From Phycisphaerales bacterium (GTDB lineage Bacteria > Planctomycetota > Phycisphaerae > Phycisphaerales > SM1A02), in NCBI GenBank assembly GCA_007693845.1, contig RECV01000119.1:1-34912 (forward strand): 34,912 nucleotides of DNA, given 5' to 3'. The notes below the pieces were generated by a model that saw only the letters and a program-made list of their open reading frames with translations, was not told the origin of the DNA and made no database searches. Each line of letters begins with the position of its first letter. Positions within the stretch are counted from its first letter, which is position 1. The position numbers were made by a program, and so were the translations under genes. This document shows positions 23,902 to 31,459 of the stretch, piece by piece.

Positions 23902-26682
23902 TCACTTCTCCCGCAATCGAACCACGCCGGGCTCGATCGCATCTTCTTCGTCCGCATTTCCGTCCTGTTCCGCCAGTTCGCGCAGCGTCAATTCATGGAA
24001 TCGCGCCAGGGGATGCGGACCGAATGCCTTTTCGTGCTCGCGCCAGGCATTTCGGCATGCATCCGCATCACCGGCCTCAAACGCATCCACCGCCCGATCA
24101 AGTTCAGCCCGTGACTCGGCAGTCGAGGCCTCCGATTCGCCAGGCAGCAATTGATACACCTCCACCGCACGGCTCTGGCCGACCACCGACACGCGCCCGA
24201 ACCGGAGCAGGTTGAACTCACCATCAGCCGCATCCTGCGCGGAAAGAAGCTCTCGGGTTCGACCGTCGAGCAGCACGTTTGTCCCCAGTTGCTTGTTGGC
24301 GGATTCAAGTCGTGCCGCGAGATTGACCGCATCGCCGATCACGGTGTAATCGTTGAGCGCGGGGGGCGCGCCGCAGTCGCCCACGATCACCGCACCGGTG
24401 GCAATTCCGAGACGAACGCCCAGCGACGGGCGCCCTTCCCGGGCGGCTTCCTCGTTGAATTCACGCAGCACGCGCTGGCACCCGATCGCAGCGCGGCAGG
24501 CCTTGGCCGCTTGTTGATCGTCCGGCGTGAAGGCGGACCAGAAGGCCATGACGCCGTCACCAAGGAACTTGTTGACGTACGCATCGTGTCGAACCAATTC
24601 GTCGGTGAGCGCGCCGAGCGCGTGATTGAGCGTTCTCACCGTCTCTTCGCTGCCCAGCGTTTCCGTCAGGCGGGTGAATCCGGCCAGATCGGCGAAGACG
24701 ATCGTCACTTCGCGTTTTTGCCCGCCGACTGACAACGCGCCCGGGTTTTCCACAAGATAATCAACCAGTTGGGGCGAGACCCGCGCGCGGAACTGGCGCG
24801 TGATGCGGATCCGTTCACGTTGGTAGAGCGCGGCTTCCACCGCCATGCCGACCACCCAGATCAACGACAACGTGCCGAGCGGCGAGGCGAGCGGGATGAG
24901 CCAGTCCCCTCGCGCAAACAGCGCGAGGTTGACGCCGCCGAATCCGAAACCGATCAATAACAGGAGCAGCACCGACCACAGCGGTGAGAACACGGCAGCG
25001 ATCAGCGTCGCCGCCACGCCCGCCAGCGCGATGATGGTCAGTTCAATCCAGCGCGGCAGGAATCGCACCGACGCGCCGCTCAGGGCCATATCCGCCGCAA
25101 TGGCGTGCACGACAACGCCGGGCGTCGTCGCCCCGAGCGGGGTGGCGACGAAGTCCGCCACGGCGCCCGTGGCGGTCCACCCGATGAAAACCAATCGATC
25201 ATCCACCCGATTCCGAAGTTCCGATTCAATCTCCGCCAGATGATGCTCACCTTGTTCGAGCACGCTCTCGGTCTGCCGCCAGAGTTGGCTGAGTTCGACG
25301 TGCCGGCGAAACCCATCGTCAGCCAGGGAATCCGGGTCGGGATCGTCCATCAGGGTGAAGTCCACCTCATCCCGGACCTCTTCCAGTTGCCCGCGCGCCT
25401 CTTCAAGCGATGTAGCCGTTTCGGGCAAATCATCCAAGGAAAGTTGCGCATACCCGGCAATCGCGCGTGAAAGTTCGAGGAATGTCTGCAGATTGCCCGC
25501 ATGGGCACGGCGCTGTTCGGCGAGACTCACCACCGCGGCGATGGAGAGACGCCCTTCCCCGGCGGTGTTGTCTTCGCCCTGCCGGCCGATGTGCATCCAA
25601 CGGTGTTGCGATGGCGCATCCGCCGGCGCGGTGGGCCAGTTGATCCAGAGCCGGCCGTGATGCAGCGGAAGTCGGCGGTCCGCGAGATGAAGATCGGTCT
25701 CGGTGACCGTCACATCCCGCGGCGTCAGTTCCAGATGCTTGGCGACGGCGGCAACCCCGAAGGGCAGGGCCCGGCCGCCCGGCGCGGCAAGCTTCGGAAT
25801 GAAACTTCGCTTGCGGCCGTCGGCATCGGCCAACTCATTCACGTACCCCACCGCGTCGGCGGAGCGCGCAATCACGGTCGTCGGCGCGGCGTCGTCGATC
25901 CCTCCCCGATGGTCATCCGCGCGGAGATGCGGGCGCAAGGATCGCCACGCCGTGTGCTGATCCCACCGGTACCGGATCAATCGCAATTCAGGAAAGGATC
26001 GCAGGTGGCCCGGCCGCCCCGGCGTGACGTGGTCGAGAAACTGTTCAAAGGTGAACTCATCCGCATTGTTCGCGTTCTCGATCTGCCCGATTGCGCGGTG
26101 CAACGCGTGTTCCTTGATCCACAGCGCATCGGCGTGGGCTCTGGTGCGCCGCTCGCCGCTCACTTCTGCTTTGTCGAGCGCCCGTTCGATATCCATCCGA
26201 ACATCCTGCGCCAGGATATCGAGCAACCGGTCCCATTCCTCGGGTCCGCTGCCGCGCCCCCACGCCCCGCCTGGCGTTTCCGCTCCAGTATCGCCTATGC
26301 GGACCGCAAGGATGGCGGAAGCGTCACGTAACACCTCCGCGAGACGCTCATCGGATTCGCCGTTTTCCTGCGGTTCGCTGAACAGCAGATCGAGCGCGAT
26401 GGTGCGCGCTCCGGCCCGGTGCAGTTCTTCCACCACATCGGCGAGCACCGCGCGATCCCACGGCCAGCGCCCGACGGACTTCAGCGCGCCATCGTCGATA
26501 TCAACATGCACGATTTCGGGGCGGAGCGGCCGCGGAGCACGTGGTGCGTGGCTGAACCGCGCATCAATTGCCCAGCGTTCCCAGGGTGAATCGCGGTGAG
26601 AGCCGACCACGGCCTCGGTCGCCAGGACGATCAGCGTGAGCAGCAAACCGATGCCGAGTGTCAACAACGAGGGACGGGTCAT
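23902..26682 (-). CDS. CHASE2-domain class III adenylate cyclase
   Basis: This membrane-bound sensor cyclase makes cAMP, judging from the residues present. The 926-residue protein has an N-terminal membrane span (7-27), an extracytoplasmic CHASE2 sensor from about 35 to 530 (start VDIDDGALKSVGRWPWDR; end IGWTATGAVADFVATPLG and PGVVVHA), three membrane spans (about 545-625), and a cyclase domain (about 655-840). Both metal-binding Asp are present (D665 in FADLAGF, D709 in FLGDGVMAFW), as are the adenine-specifying Lys/Asp pattern (NKFLGDG; NDYTVIGD) and the transition-state Asn and Arg (AVNLAARLE). The CHASE2 part is unusually long, with a charged helical insertion. TATGAT ends 8 bases before the ATG. 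The FecR-domain, lipoprotein and barrel genes lie just upstream on the same strand. Confidence 0.9.
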   Translation of the reverse strand: MTRPSLLTLGIGLLLTLIVLATEAVVGSHRDSPWERWAIDARFSHAPRAPRPLRPEIVHVDIDDGALKSVGRWPWDRAVLADVVEELHRAGARTIALDLLFSEPQENGESDERLAEVLRDASAILAVRIGDTGAETPGGAWGRGSGPEEWDRLLDILAQDVRMDIERALDKAEVSGERRTRAHADALWIKEHALHRAIGQIENANNADEFTFEQFLDHVTPGRPGHLRSFPELRLIRYRWDQHTAWRSLRPHLRADDHRGGIDDAAPTTVIARSADAVGYVNELADADGRKRSFIPKLAAPGGRALPFGVAAVAKHLELTPRDVTVTETDLHLADRRLPLHHGRLWINWPTAPADAPSQHRWMHIGRQGEDNTAGEGRLSIAAVVSLAEQRRAHAGNLQTFLELSRAIAGYAQLSLDDLPETATSLEEARGQLEEVRDEVDFTLMDDPDPDSLADDGFRRHVELSQLWRQTESVLEQGEHHLAEIESELRNRVDDRLVFIGWTATGAVADFVATPLGATTPGVVVHAIAADMALSGASVRFLPRWIELTIIALAGVAATLIAAVFSPLWSVLLLLLIGFGFGGVNLALFARGDWLIPLASPLGTLSLIWVVGMAVEAALYQRERIRITRQFRARVSPQLVDYLVENPGALSVGGQKREVTIVFADLAGFTRLTETLGSEETVRTLNHALGALTDELVRHDAYVNKFLGDGVMAFWSAFTPDDQQAAKACRAAIGCQRVLREFNEEAAREGRPSLGVRLGIATGAVIVGDCGAPPALNDYTVIGDAVNLAARLESANKQLGTNVLLDGRTRELLSAQDAADGEFNLLRFGRVSVVGQSRAVEVYQLLPGESEASTAESRAELDRAVDAFEAGDADACRNAWREHEKAFGPHPLARFHELTLRELAEQDGNADEEDAIEPGVVRLREK

Positions 26683-26690
26683 ACTCCGGC

Positions 26691-26696
26691 ATCATA
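26691..26696 (-). promoter_or_regulatory. Candidate -10 element for the CHASE2-cyclase gene
   Basis: TATGAT (minus strand; five of six matches to TATAAT) ends 8 bases before the ATG at 26682. This suggests the cyclase can be transcribed separately from the FecR operon, with a leaderless or near-leaderless message. No -35 match is convincing. Confidence 0.45.
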
Positions 26697-26773
26697 CAAC
26701 GTCGCTAAGCGGAACACGGTGCGATCGTTGCCGCAAGGCCTGAAATAGATGCGTGGAGACATTCCAAGAGAAA

Positions 26774-26794
26774 GTCCTCCCGGAGAGGGAGGAC
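26774..26794 (-). terminator. Hairpin terminator downstream of the FecR-domain gene
   Basis: GTCCTCCC (26774-26781) and GGGAGGAC (26787-26794) form a perfect 8-bp GC-rich stem with a 5-base loop. On the minus strand the stem is followed by TTTCTCTT. It lies about 55 bases past the FecR stop (26848). A second pair, GATGCGT (26748-26754) and ACGCATC (26813-26819), encloses it and could extend the structure. Confidence 0.65.
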
Positions 26795-26847
26795 TCAATG
26801 TCGAACGGAGCGACGCATCTGCGGAATGGACGATCGTCAAGCGCAGG

Positions 26848-28182
26848 TTACTGGAAGTTCAGATTGTCGATAATGAACTGCTCGAACGCGCCGGATTCAA
26901 ACTGCTCGATCAGCGCTTCACCGAAGATGTTGACACAAAGTGAGGCCTGCTCGGGCGACTTCGTGATCGACTGACAGAAGTTGATGACCTGATCAAAGAT
27001 CCCGATCCAGTCCGACTCGGTGTAGGTTTCGGACGCATCACAGATCGCCATGATGTTGCTGAACGTCTGCCCGAACTGTTCGGGCACGGCTGAGACGAGC
27101 TCCGCATTTAGGAGGCCCGTTTCGAAGGACTCGAAGATCGGCGTCAACTGTTGACAGATGAAACCGACCAGCAGGGTAAAGAGTTCCTCCCCGCCGTCGG
27201 GAGCGAACGGATCCGATGGATCGAATGAATCAAGGAAATCATCACCGTCATCGACGGGTGGCTGGGTGAAGATCGGCAGGTCAAACGTATCCTGAACTGA
27301 TGCGAGCGCGACATCGACCTGCCGTTGGTCCGCGATCGGATTGCGTTCGAACGCTTCGGCCAGGTCTTCGACCATATCCGTGTCTTCGAGCGCGGCGGTG
27401 AAGGCGCGCGGCGGGCCGACGGTCTGGAAGAGTGCCGCCAGAACCGGGTTCTGCTGTCGATCGCTGGAAATCGCAGCACCGGAGAGCAGCACCGTGACCC
27501 GCGAGAGAAAATAGGTGAGTTCGATTGAGGCCATCTCGTTCGTGCGTGCCGCCACGACCTGCGTGCCGTCCAACCCGCCGTACCGCATGCCGAAACCAGT
27601 GCCCCGCACGGCCAACGTGGTGGAAGGCGTGGTCACGGTGAAGTCGTTGGTCAGTCCGATCTCATCGACCTTGAAGTCAGCCCGGCCGCGCTCGATGCCC
27701 GCGCGTGTGCGCAGCGTCGCGCCGTCCTGGACGATCTCGGGCAAGGTCAAACGCGTGTTGCGGTCGACCTGAATCGTCGCGTTCTTGCCGACGCGCAAAA
27801 TCAATCCCGCCCGGCCGCCGGTCCGGATCATCGCGCCGGAATCGAGGACATCATCCACCTCGGCGTTCCGCCAGGCAGCTTCAGCATCGGGCCGCCACTG
27901 CGCACGACCGGTGACGCTCATCACCACGGCCTGAAGACGGCGCTGCTCGCCCTCCTCCAGGGGTTCCGCCAGAGCCCGGGCTTCTGCGCTCAACGCCTCG
28001 GCGGCGCGTAGCACCTCGTCACGGACTTCACCCGCATCTCGAACGGTGACCGGCGCGGGCGGTGCCGCTTCCGCCTCATCATCGTTGTCATCCATGGGCA
28101 CCACGCCGGCACCGAACATGACCGCACCCGCCAGCAGGCAAGCGATCCAGGTCCCACCCGTTCTCCAGTTCATTGTTTCCAT
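26848..28182 (-). CDS. Secreted FecR-domain protein
   Basis: From the ATG at 28182 the protein is 444 aa. It has a signal peptide or anchor (about 8-30), an acidic/helical linker, and a FecR domain at about 80-225 (SVTGRAQWRP; GAMIRTGGRAGLILRVG; TPSTTLAVRGTGFGM). An Asp-rich linker and a C-terminal domain with four cysteines follow, possibly two disulfides. There is no anti-sigma N-terminal domain and no sigma-factor gene nearby, so this is not a classical FecR regulator. A longer start at 28272 would overlap the lipoprotein stop as ATGA, as seen elsewhere in this window. The shorter start is chosen because it begins just before the signal peptide and GGGA lies about 9 bases upstream. Either start is possible. 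Confidence 0.78.
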   Translation of the reverse strand: METMNWRTGGTWIACLLAGAVMFGAGVVPMDDNDDEAEAAPPAPVTVRDAGEVRDEVLRAAEALSAEARALAEPLEEGEQRRLQAVVMSVTGRAQWRPDAEAAWRNAEVDDVLDSGAMIRTGGRAGLILRVGKNATIQVDRNTRLTLPEIVQDGATLRTRAGIERGRADFKVDEIGLTNDFTVTTPSTTLAVRGTGFGMRYGGLDGTQVVAARTNEMASIELTYFLSRVTVLLSGAAISSDRQQNPVLAALFQTVGPPRAFTAALEDTDMVEDLAEAFERNPIADQRQVDVALASVQDTFDLPIFTQPPVDDGDDFLDSFDPSDPFAPDGGEELFTLLVGFICQQLTPIFESFETGLLNAELVSAVPEQFGQTFSNIMAICDASETYTESDWIGIFDQVINFCQSITKSPEQASLCVNIFGEALIEQFESGAFEQFIIDNLNFQ

Positions 28183-28268
28183 TTCACTCATTCCCTTTCC
28201 GGGAGGTCTTCCCGAGGATTCGCACGATTCGTCCCTGCGGATCAGGGGAACCGGCCGATTCGATGCAA

Positions 28269-28895
28269 TCATGTGGCCTCGTCGGCCGGCGCGACCTCCG
28301 TCGCGGCCCGATTCTCTTCCTCTACTTCCCTGGCTTCGCGCGCCCGCTGGGCGCGAATCACTTCCATCCGTTCCTGCACGCGGCTGAGCAGATCGATGAA
28401 CTCCAAACCCGTCATGGACTGATTATCCGTCCGTCGGGGCAGAATCTGTCGAAAGATTAACTCGCGCGTGGCGTAGCGTGGTGAAGGGCCGAAAACGCGC
28501 ATGGTGAGCCCGCCCTTGATTTCCAGCATGTCGCAGACCGCCACCGCGATCATGCCGACCGTGGCCGACTCGTTCGGGGGCAACTCTGCATCCTCCTTGA
28601 CCCAGCCGCGCTGGCGGGCGCGGTTCACCCGGCTTTCGTAGTCCGTCGGCAGGTCTTCATGGGCCTCCGGTTCGGCGGCCATCAGCAGAGCATGGATCGC
28701 ATCGTGATTCGTCACGACACGTCGCCGCTCGAGCGCATCGAGAAAGTCCAGCTCATCATCCGGCGTGGCGTAGGAATCAACGACCGAACTCTCCGCCGTG
28801 GTTCGCTCCATCGCGCAGCCGTTCTGCAGCAGAACCCCGAGCAGAAGGAACACACCGAGGCAGAATCGGATCATCGTCAACTGATCAGAAGGCAT
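28269..28895 (-). CDS. Predicted lipoprotein of unknown function
   Basis: The 208-residue protein has a hydrophobic signal segment ending LLQNGCAM, with Cys27 as the likely lipidated residue. The lipobox (Q-N-G-C) is atypical at -3 and -2. The mature part is mostly helical and highly charged toward the C-terminus. The segments RARQRGWVKEDAELPPNES and RYATRELIFRQIL loosely recall SLH-like repeats, but I cannot assign a family. The start at 28895 follows GGGGGTGA at good spacing and overlaps the end of the barrel gene by 11 bases, indicating translational coupling. An internal ATG at 28874 is the alternative. It sits between the barrel and FecR genes. Confidence 0.65.
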   Translation of the reverse strand: MPSDQLTMIRFCLGVFLLLGVLLQNGCAMERTTAESSVVDSYATPDDELDFLDALERRRVVTNHDAIHALLMAAEPEAHEDLPTDYESRVNRARQRGWVKEDAELPPNESATVGMIAVAVCDMLEIKGGLTMRVFGPSPRYATRELIFRQILPRRTDNQSMTGLEFIDLLSRVQERMEVIRAQRAREAREVEEENRAATEVAPADEAT

Positions 28896-30369
28896 AGGTC
28901 ACCCCCGTGTAGAAGAAGTGTCGCGCGCCGTCCTCATCGCTCGGGATCGCGCTGCCGGGCAGGAAGACGCCATAGCGGACGGACAGACTGACATCGGAAG
29001 TCACGCGCCAGTCCATGAAGAGATCGATCTCACTGCCGACGAACCGCGAGTCGGTGGTCGTGCGGATATTGAGCGGGGCTTCACGGTCGGCCTTGAGGAA
29101 GAGGAAGCCGCTCATGCCGACCCGGAGCCAGTCATCGCGCCGCGCGGATTGAAACGGCGAAGTACTGAACGTCAGACGAAGTGAAAGCAGGTTGCTGATG
29201 TCCGGCGCGAGGGCGAGACCGGTGTTGACGTAGCCGAGTGAGTTGAACGCCCGGTCAGTCGTGCCGGACTGATTCCCGCCGAACGTTTCACCCGGTCGGA
29301 CTCGGTCGCGGTCTCCGGATCCGCCAACGAACTCGAAATCGACGCGGCTGTCATTGACATCCCGCGCAAGCCAGCTCAGACCGAGCAGGCCGGCCCAGGC
29401 GCGAATCGGTTCTCGGGTCTGCTCGACCGCCATGCCCGTCGCCGGATCGAATGAGTTACTCAATCCGCGCCCGCGCTGATGCACCACCTCGGCGCGGTAA
29501 CGCATCTGCGGGCCGAGGTTGCCCCGCACCCCCAGGCCGTAATATTCCGAGTCGTACTCGAACTCGGTGGGGAAGGATCCGATCGGCGTCACGAACGTGC
29601 GTTCATCGTTGTTGCGGTCGCGCTGCACGAGGCCGTAGGTGTACGGCCGGAAGCCGGGGTTGCCGCGGTACTCGAGCATCCCGCCGAAGAATCGCCGCTT
29701 CGTATTGCGGTCGAAGTCCGGCCGGGTGGCGTCGAAGTCCACCGTGCTGGACCGTGGGGTCACGCCGGCAAGACCGATGAGGCCAAAATTGAACGCTTCA
29801 ACGTCGACGAGGGCGGCATACATTTCGTTGCTGAGCGTGAGGCCGGAACCCCAGGTCACGAACTGCCGGCCGACCCGAACGGTGAAGTTGTGATCCAGTC
29901 GCTCGCCGGTCTGCGCGCGGTGCAGTCCACGAAGATCGAACTGATACCAGTACCGATCGCCGATGGGGGTGATGAAACGATCACCGCGTCCGTCGAAGCT
30001 GTCGCCGGAATTGAAGTCGTTGTAGCGAAACCGGAGTCGTCCGAAGAATCGGTGCGCGCCATCGAGGTCGAGTTGGGCAAAGAGGATGCCGTCGGTCTGC
30101 CGAAGGATTCGCGTGCTCCCGCTGCGATCGTCGATGGCGAAGAATCCGAATCGGATCGACCCGCCGTAGTCCAGTTGCATGCGTTCGGCAATGGGCTGAT
30201 CGGCGGGGATGCTCAGACGCAGTTGGGTGTCAATCTCGCGGAGTTGCTGCTCGAGTTGCCGAAGCGCGGTCTGGTCGGCCTGGCCGAACGCGGTGGCAGG
30301 CCACAGCGCGAGCACAATGCCCACGACGGCCAACCTTCGCGCGCAGCCCGCCCAATCGAATCTCTGCAT
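28885..30369 (-). CDS. Outer-membrane beta-barrel protein (alginate-export-like)
   Basis: From the ATG at 30369 the protein is 494 aa. It has a signal peptide with probable cleavage after ATAFG (about residue 29), a short helical segment (32-53), then many alternating beta-strands rich in Tyr, Phe, Arg and Asp. The last residue is Phe (GVTYAF), the usual outer-membrane insertion signal. Segments such as VRVGRQFVTWGSGL and the strand pattern resemble the alginate_exp barrel group, but substrate cannot be inferred. A start at 30408 would add 13 residues before the signal peptide. It is the first gene of a coupled three-gene unit with the lipoprotein and FecR-domain protein, and is divergent from the metallohydrolase gene. 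Confidence 0.8.
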   Translation of the reverse strand: MQRFDWAGCARRLAVVGIVLALWPATAFGQADQTALRQLEQQLREIDTQLRLSIPADQPIAERMQLDYGGSIRFGFFAIDDRSGSTRILRQTDGILFAQLDLDGAHRFFGRLRFRYNDFNSGDSFDGRGDRFITPIGDRYWYQFDLRGLHRAQTGERLDHNFTVRVGRQFVTWGSGLTLSNEMYAALVDVEAFNFGLIGLAGVTPRSSTVDFDATRPDFDRNTKRRFFGGMLEYRGNPGFRPYTYGLVQRDRNNDERTFVTPIGSFPTEFEYDSEYYGLGVRGNLGPQMRYRAEVVHQRGRGLSNSFDPATGMAVEQTREPIRAWAGLLGLSWLARDVNDSRVDFEFVGGSGDRDRVRPGETFGGNQSGTTDRAFNSLGYVNTGLALAPDISNLLSLRLTFSTSPFQSARRDDWLRVGMSGFLFLKADREAPLNIRTTTDSRFVGSEIDLFMDWRVTSDVSLSVRYGVFLPGSAIPSDEDGARHFFYTGVTYAF

Positions 30370-30453
30370 CACGATCTTCTCACTTTTCGCTGGTGGTACG
30401 TTGCACATGACACGTCACGATGCGGCTCAATCATCAAGCCGGACCTGTGTACC

Positions 30454-30479
30454 ATGTCAAAGCTGCTGAAGAATGTCAA
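30454..30479 (-). promoter_or_regulatory. Two tandem TTGACAT boxes upstream of the barrel operon
   Basis: On the minus strand TTGACAT occurs twice with a 19-base period (30473-30479 and 30454-30460), 85-110 bases before the barrel start. Each contains a perfect TTGACA -35 hexamer. Matching -10 boxes are weak (CATGGT 17 bases after the first). They could be tandem promoters or a directly repeated activator site. Confidence 0.35.
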
Positions 30480-30569
30480 TGGACGGGCGAATGGAGACGA
30501 TTGTGCCCGCAGATTGGAAACAGGCCGCCGATCATCCGATATCCTTGCACCTCCTCTGGTTATCTGATC

Positions 30570-30583
30570 TCGCTCCGGAGCGA
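30570..30583. promoter_or_regulatory. Perfect 14-bp palindrome just before the metallohydrolase gene
   Basis: TCGCTCCGGAGCGA is a perfect inverted repeat ending 8 bases before the ATG at 30592. It covers the ribosome-binding zone, so it could be an operator. As an RNA hairpin it would occlude the GGAG it contains. Confidence 0.35.
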
Positions 30584-30591
30584 CATTTCGC

Positions 30592-31341
30592 ATGGAACTT
30601 CTCATTCTCGGCGTGGGTGACGCATTCACCCGCAAGAATTTCGGCACCAGCGCCCTGATCCGAACCGATGCCGGGCTGGTGCTGATTGACTGTCCGGACC
30701 CCATCCACCGTGTGATCGCGGAAGCAACCGAACGCGCCGGCTGGTCGGTCGAGGCCCATGACATTCACGATATCATCATCACGCATCTGCACGGCGATCA
30801 TTGCAACGGTCTCGAGTCGTTCGGCTTTCTCCGGAGAATGACCCGCGCGAACCGGCCCGATTTGCCGCTGCCGCGCCTGCACTGCACGCAACCGGTCGCC
30901 GACCGGGTCTGGTCACGGCTCGCGCCGGCGATGGACTCCCCCATGGCCGACGGCCGCCGGAGCACGCTTGAAGACTACTTCGACCTGCGACTTCTCGATC
31001 CGGACACGCCTTCCGAGATCGCGGGCGTCACGATCCGCTGCCGCTTCACCCGACATCCGATTCCGACCATCGGCCTGCTGCTGGAACACGGGGGCATTAC
31101 CATCGGCTGGTCGGGAGATACGCCATTTGAATCCGATCACATCGACTGGCTGAGCGGGGCGGATCTGATCGTGCATGAATGCAACCGTGGACCCGCCCAT
31201 ACGCTATTGGAAGAACTGGAAGACCTGCCGGAAGATCTGCGGCGGAAGATCCACCTGATACACCTGCCGGACGACTTTGACGCCGAAGGCACCACGATGC
31301 GGGCGCTCCGCGCGGGTGACGTGCTGGCTCCGGCGAATTAG
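30592..31341 (+). CDS. Metallo-beta-lactamase-fold hydrolase, RNase Z-like
   Basis: The 249-residue protein has the metal-binding motif THLHGDHCNG at 64-73 (His65, His67, Asp69, His70). It also has the later Asp in WSGDTPF, the segment VHECNRG and the terminal His region IHLIHLPDD, so a dinuclear zinc site is expected. The opening LILGVGDAFTRKNFGTSALI matches the RNase Z/ElaC and PhnP-like branch. It lacks an obvious tRNA-binding exosite arm, so it is more likely a small-molecule or phosphodiester hydrolase than tRNase Z. Start 30592 is the natural beginning of the first strand. It is upstream of the kinase-CHAD-Ppx operon by 114 bases and may be independent. Confidence 0.82.
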   Translation: MELLILGVGDAFTRKNFGTSALIRTDAGLVLIDCPDPIHRVIAEATERAGWSVEAHDIHDIIITHLHGDHCNGLESFGFLRRMTRANRPDLPLPRLHCTQPVADRVWSRLAPAMDSPMADGRRSTLEDYFDLRLLDPDTPSEIAGVTIRCRFTRHPIPTIGLLLEHGGITIGWSGDTPFESDHIDWLSGADLIVHECNRGPAHTLLEELEDLPEDLRRKIHLIHLPDDFDAEGTTMRALRAGDVLAPAN

Positions 31342-31386
31342 CGCAACGTGAACCCGATCTTCATTCTCATGGCCCGCCTAGAGTCT

Positions 31387-31392
31387 TAGCAT
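31387..31392 (+). promoter_or_regulatory. Candidate -10 element before the kinase-CHAD-Ppx operon
   Basis: TAGCAT ends 7 bases before an ATG at 31400, which opens a 19-codon reading frame. It also ends 9 bases before a GTG at 31402 that is in frame with the kinase. The spacing matches the leaderless pattern of other genes here. Confidence 0.3.
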
Positions 31393-31399
31393 GGTTTGC

Positions 31400-31459
31400 A
31401 TGTGCAGAGGGCCGCGATCGCCAGCCGCGCCGGACCGCGCGGTCTATCGAGCGGCATGA
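31400..31459 (+). CDS. Possible 19-codon leader peptide coupled to the kinase gene
   Basis: ATG 31400 opens a frame of 19 codons (MCRGPRSPAAPDRAVYRAA) whose TGA stop overlaps the kinase ATG as ATGA (31456-31459). A TAGCAT box ends 7 bases before it. A further in-frame ATG lies at 31391. The overlap matches the coupling used at the next two junctions of the operon. The peptide has no recognisable family and could be chance. The alternative is that the kinase itself starts at GTG 31402. Confidence 0.3.
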   Translation: MCRGPRSPAAPDRAVYRAA

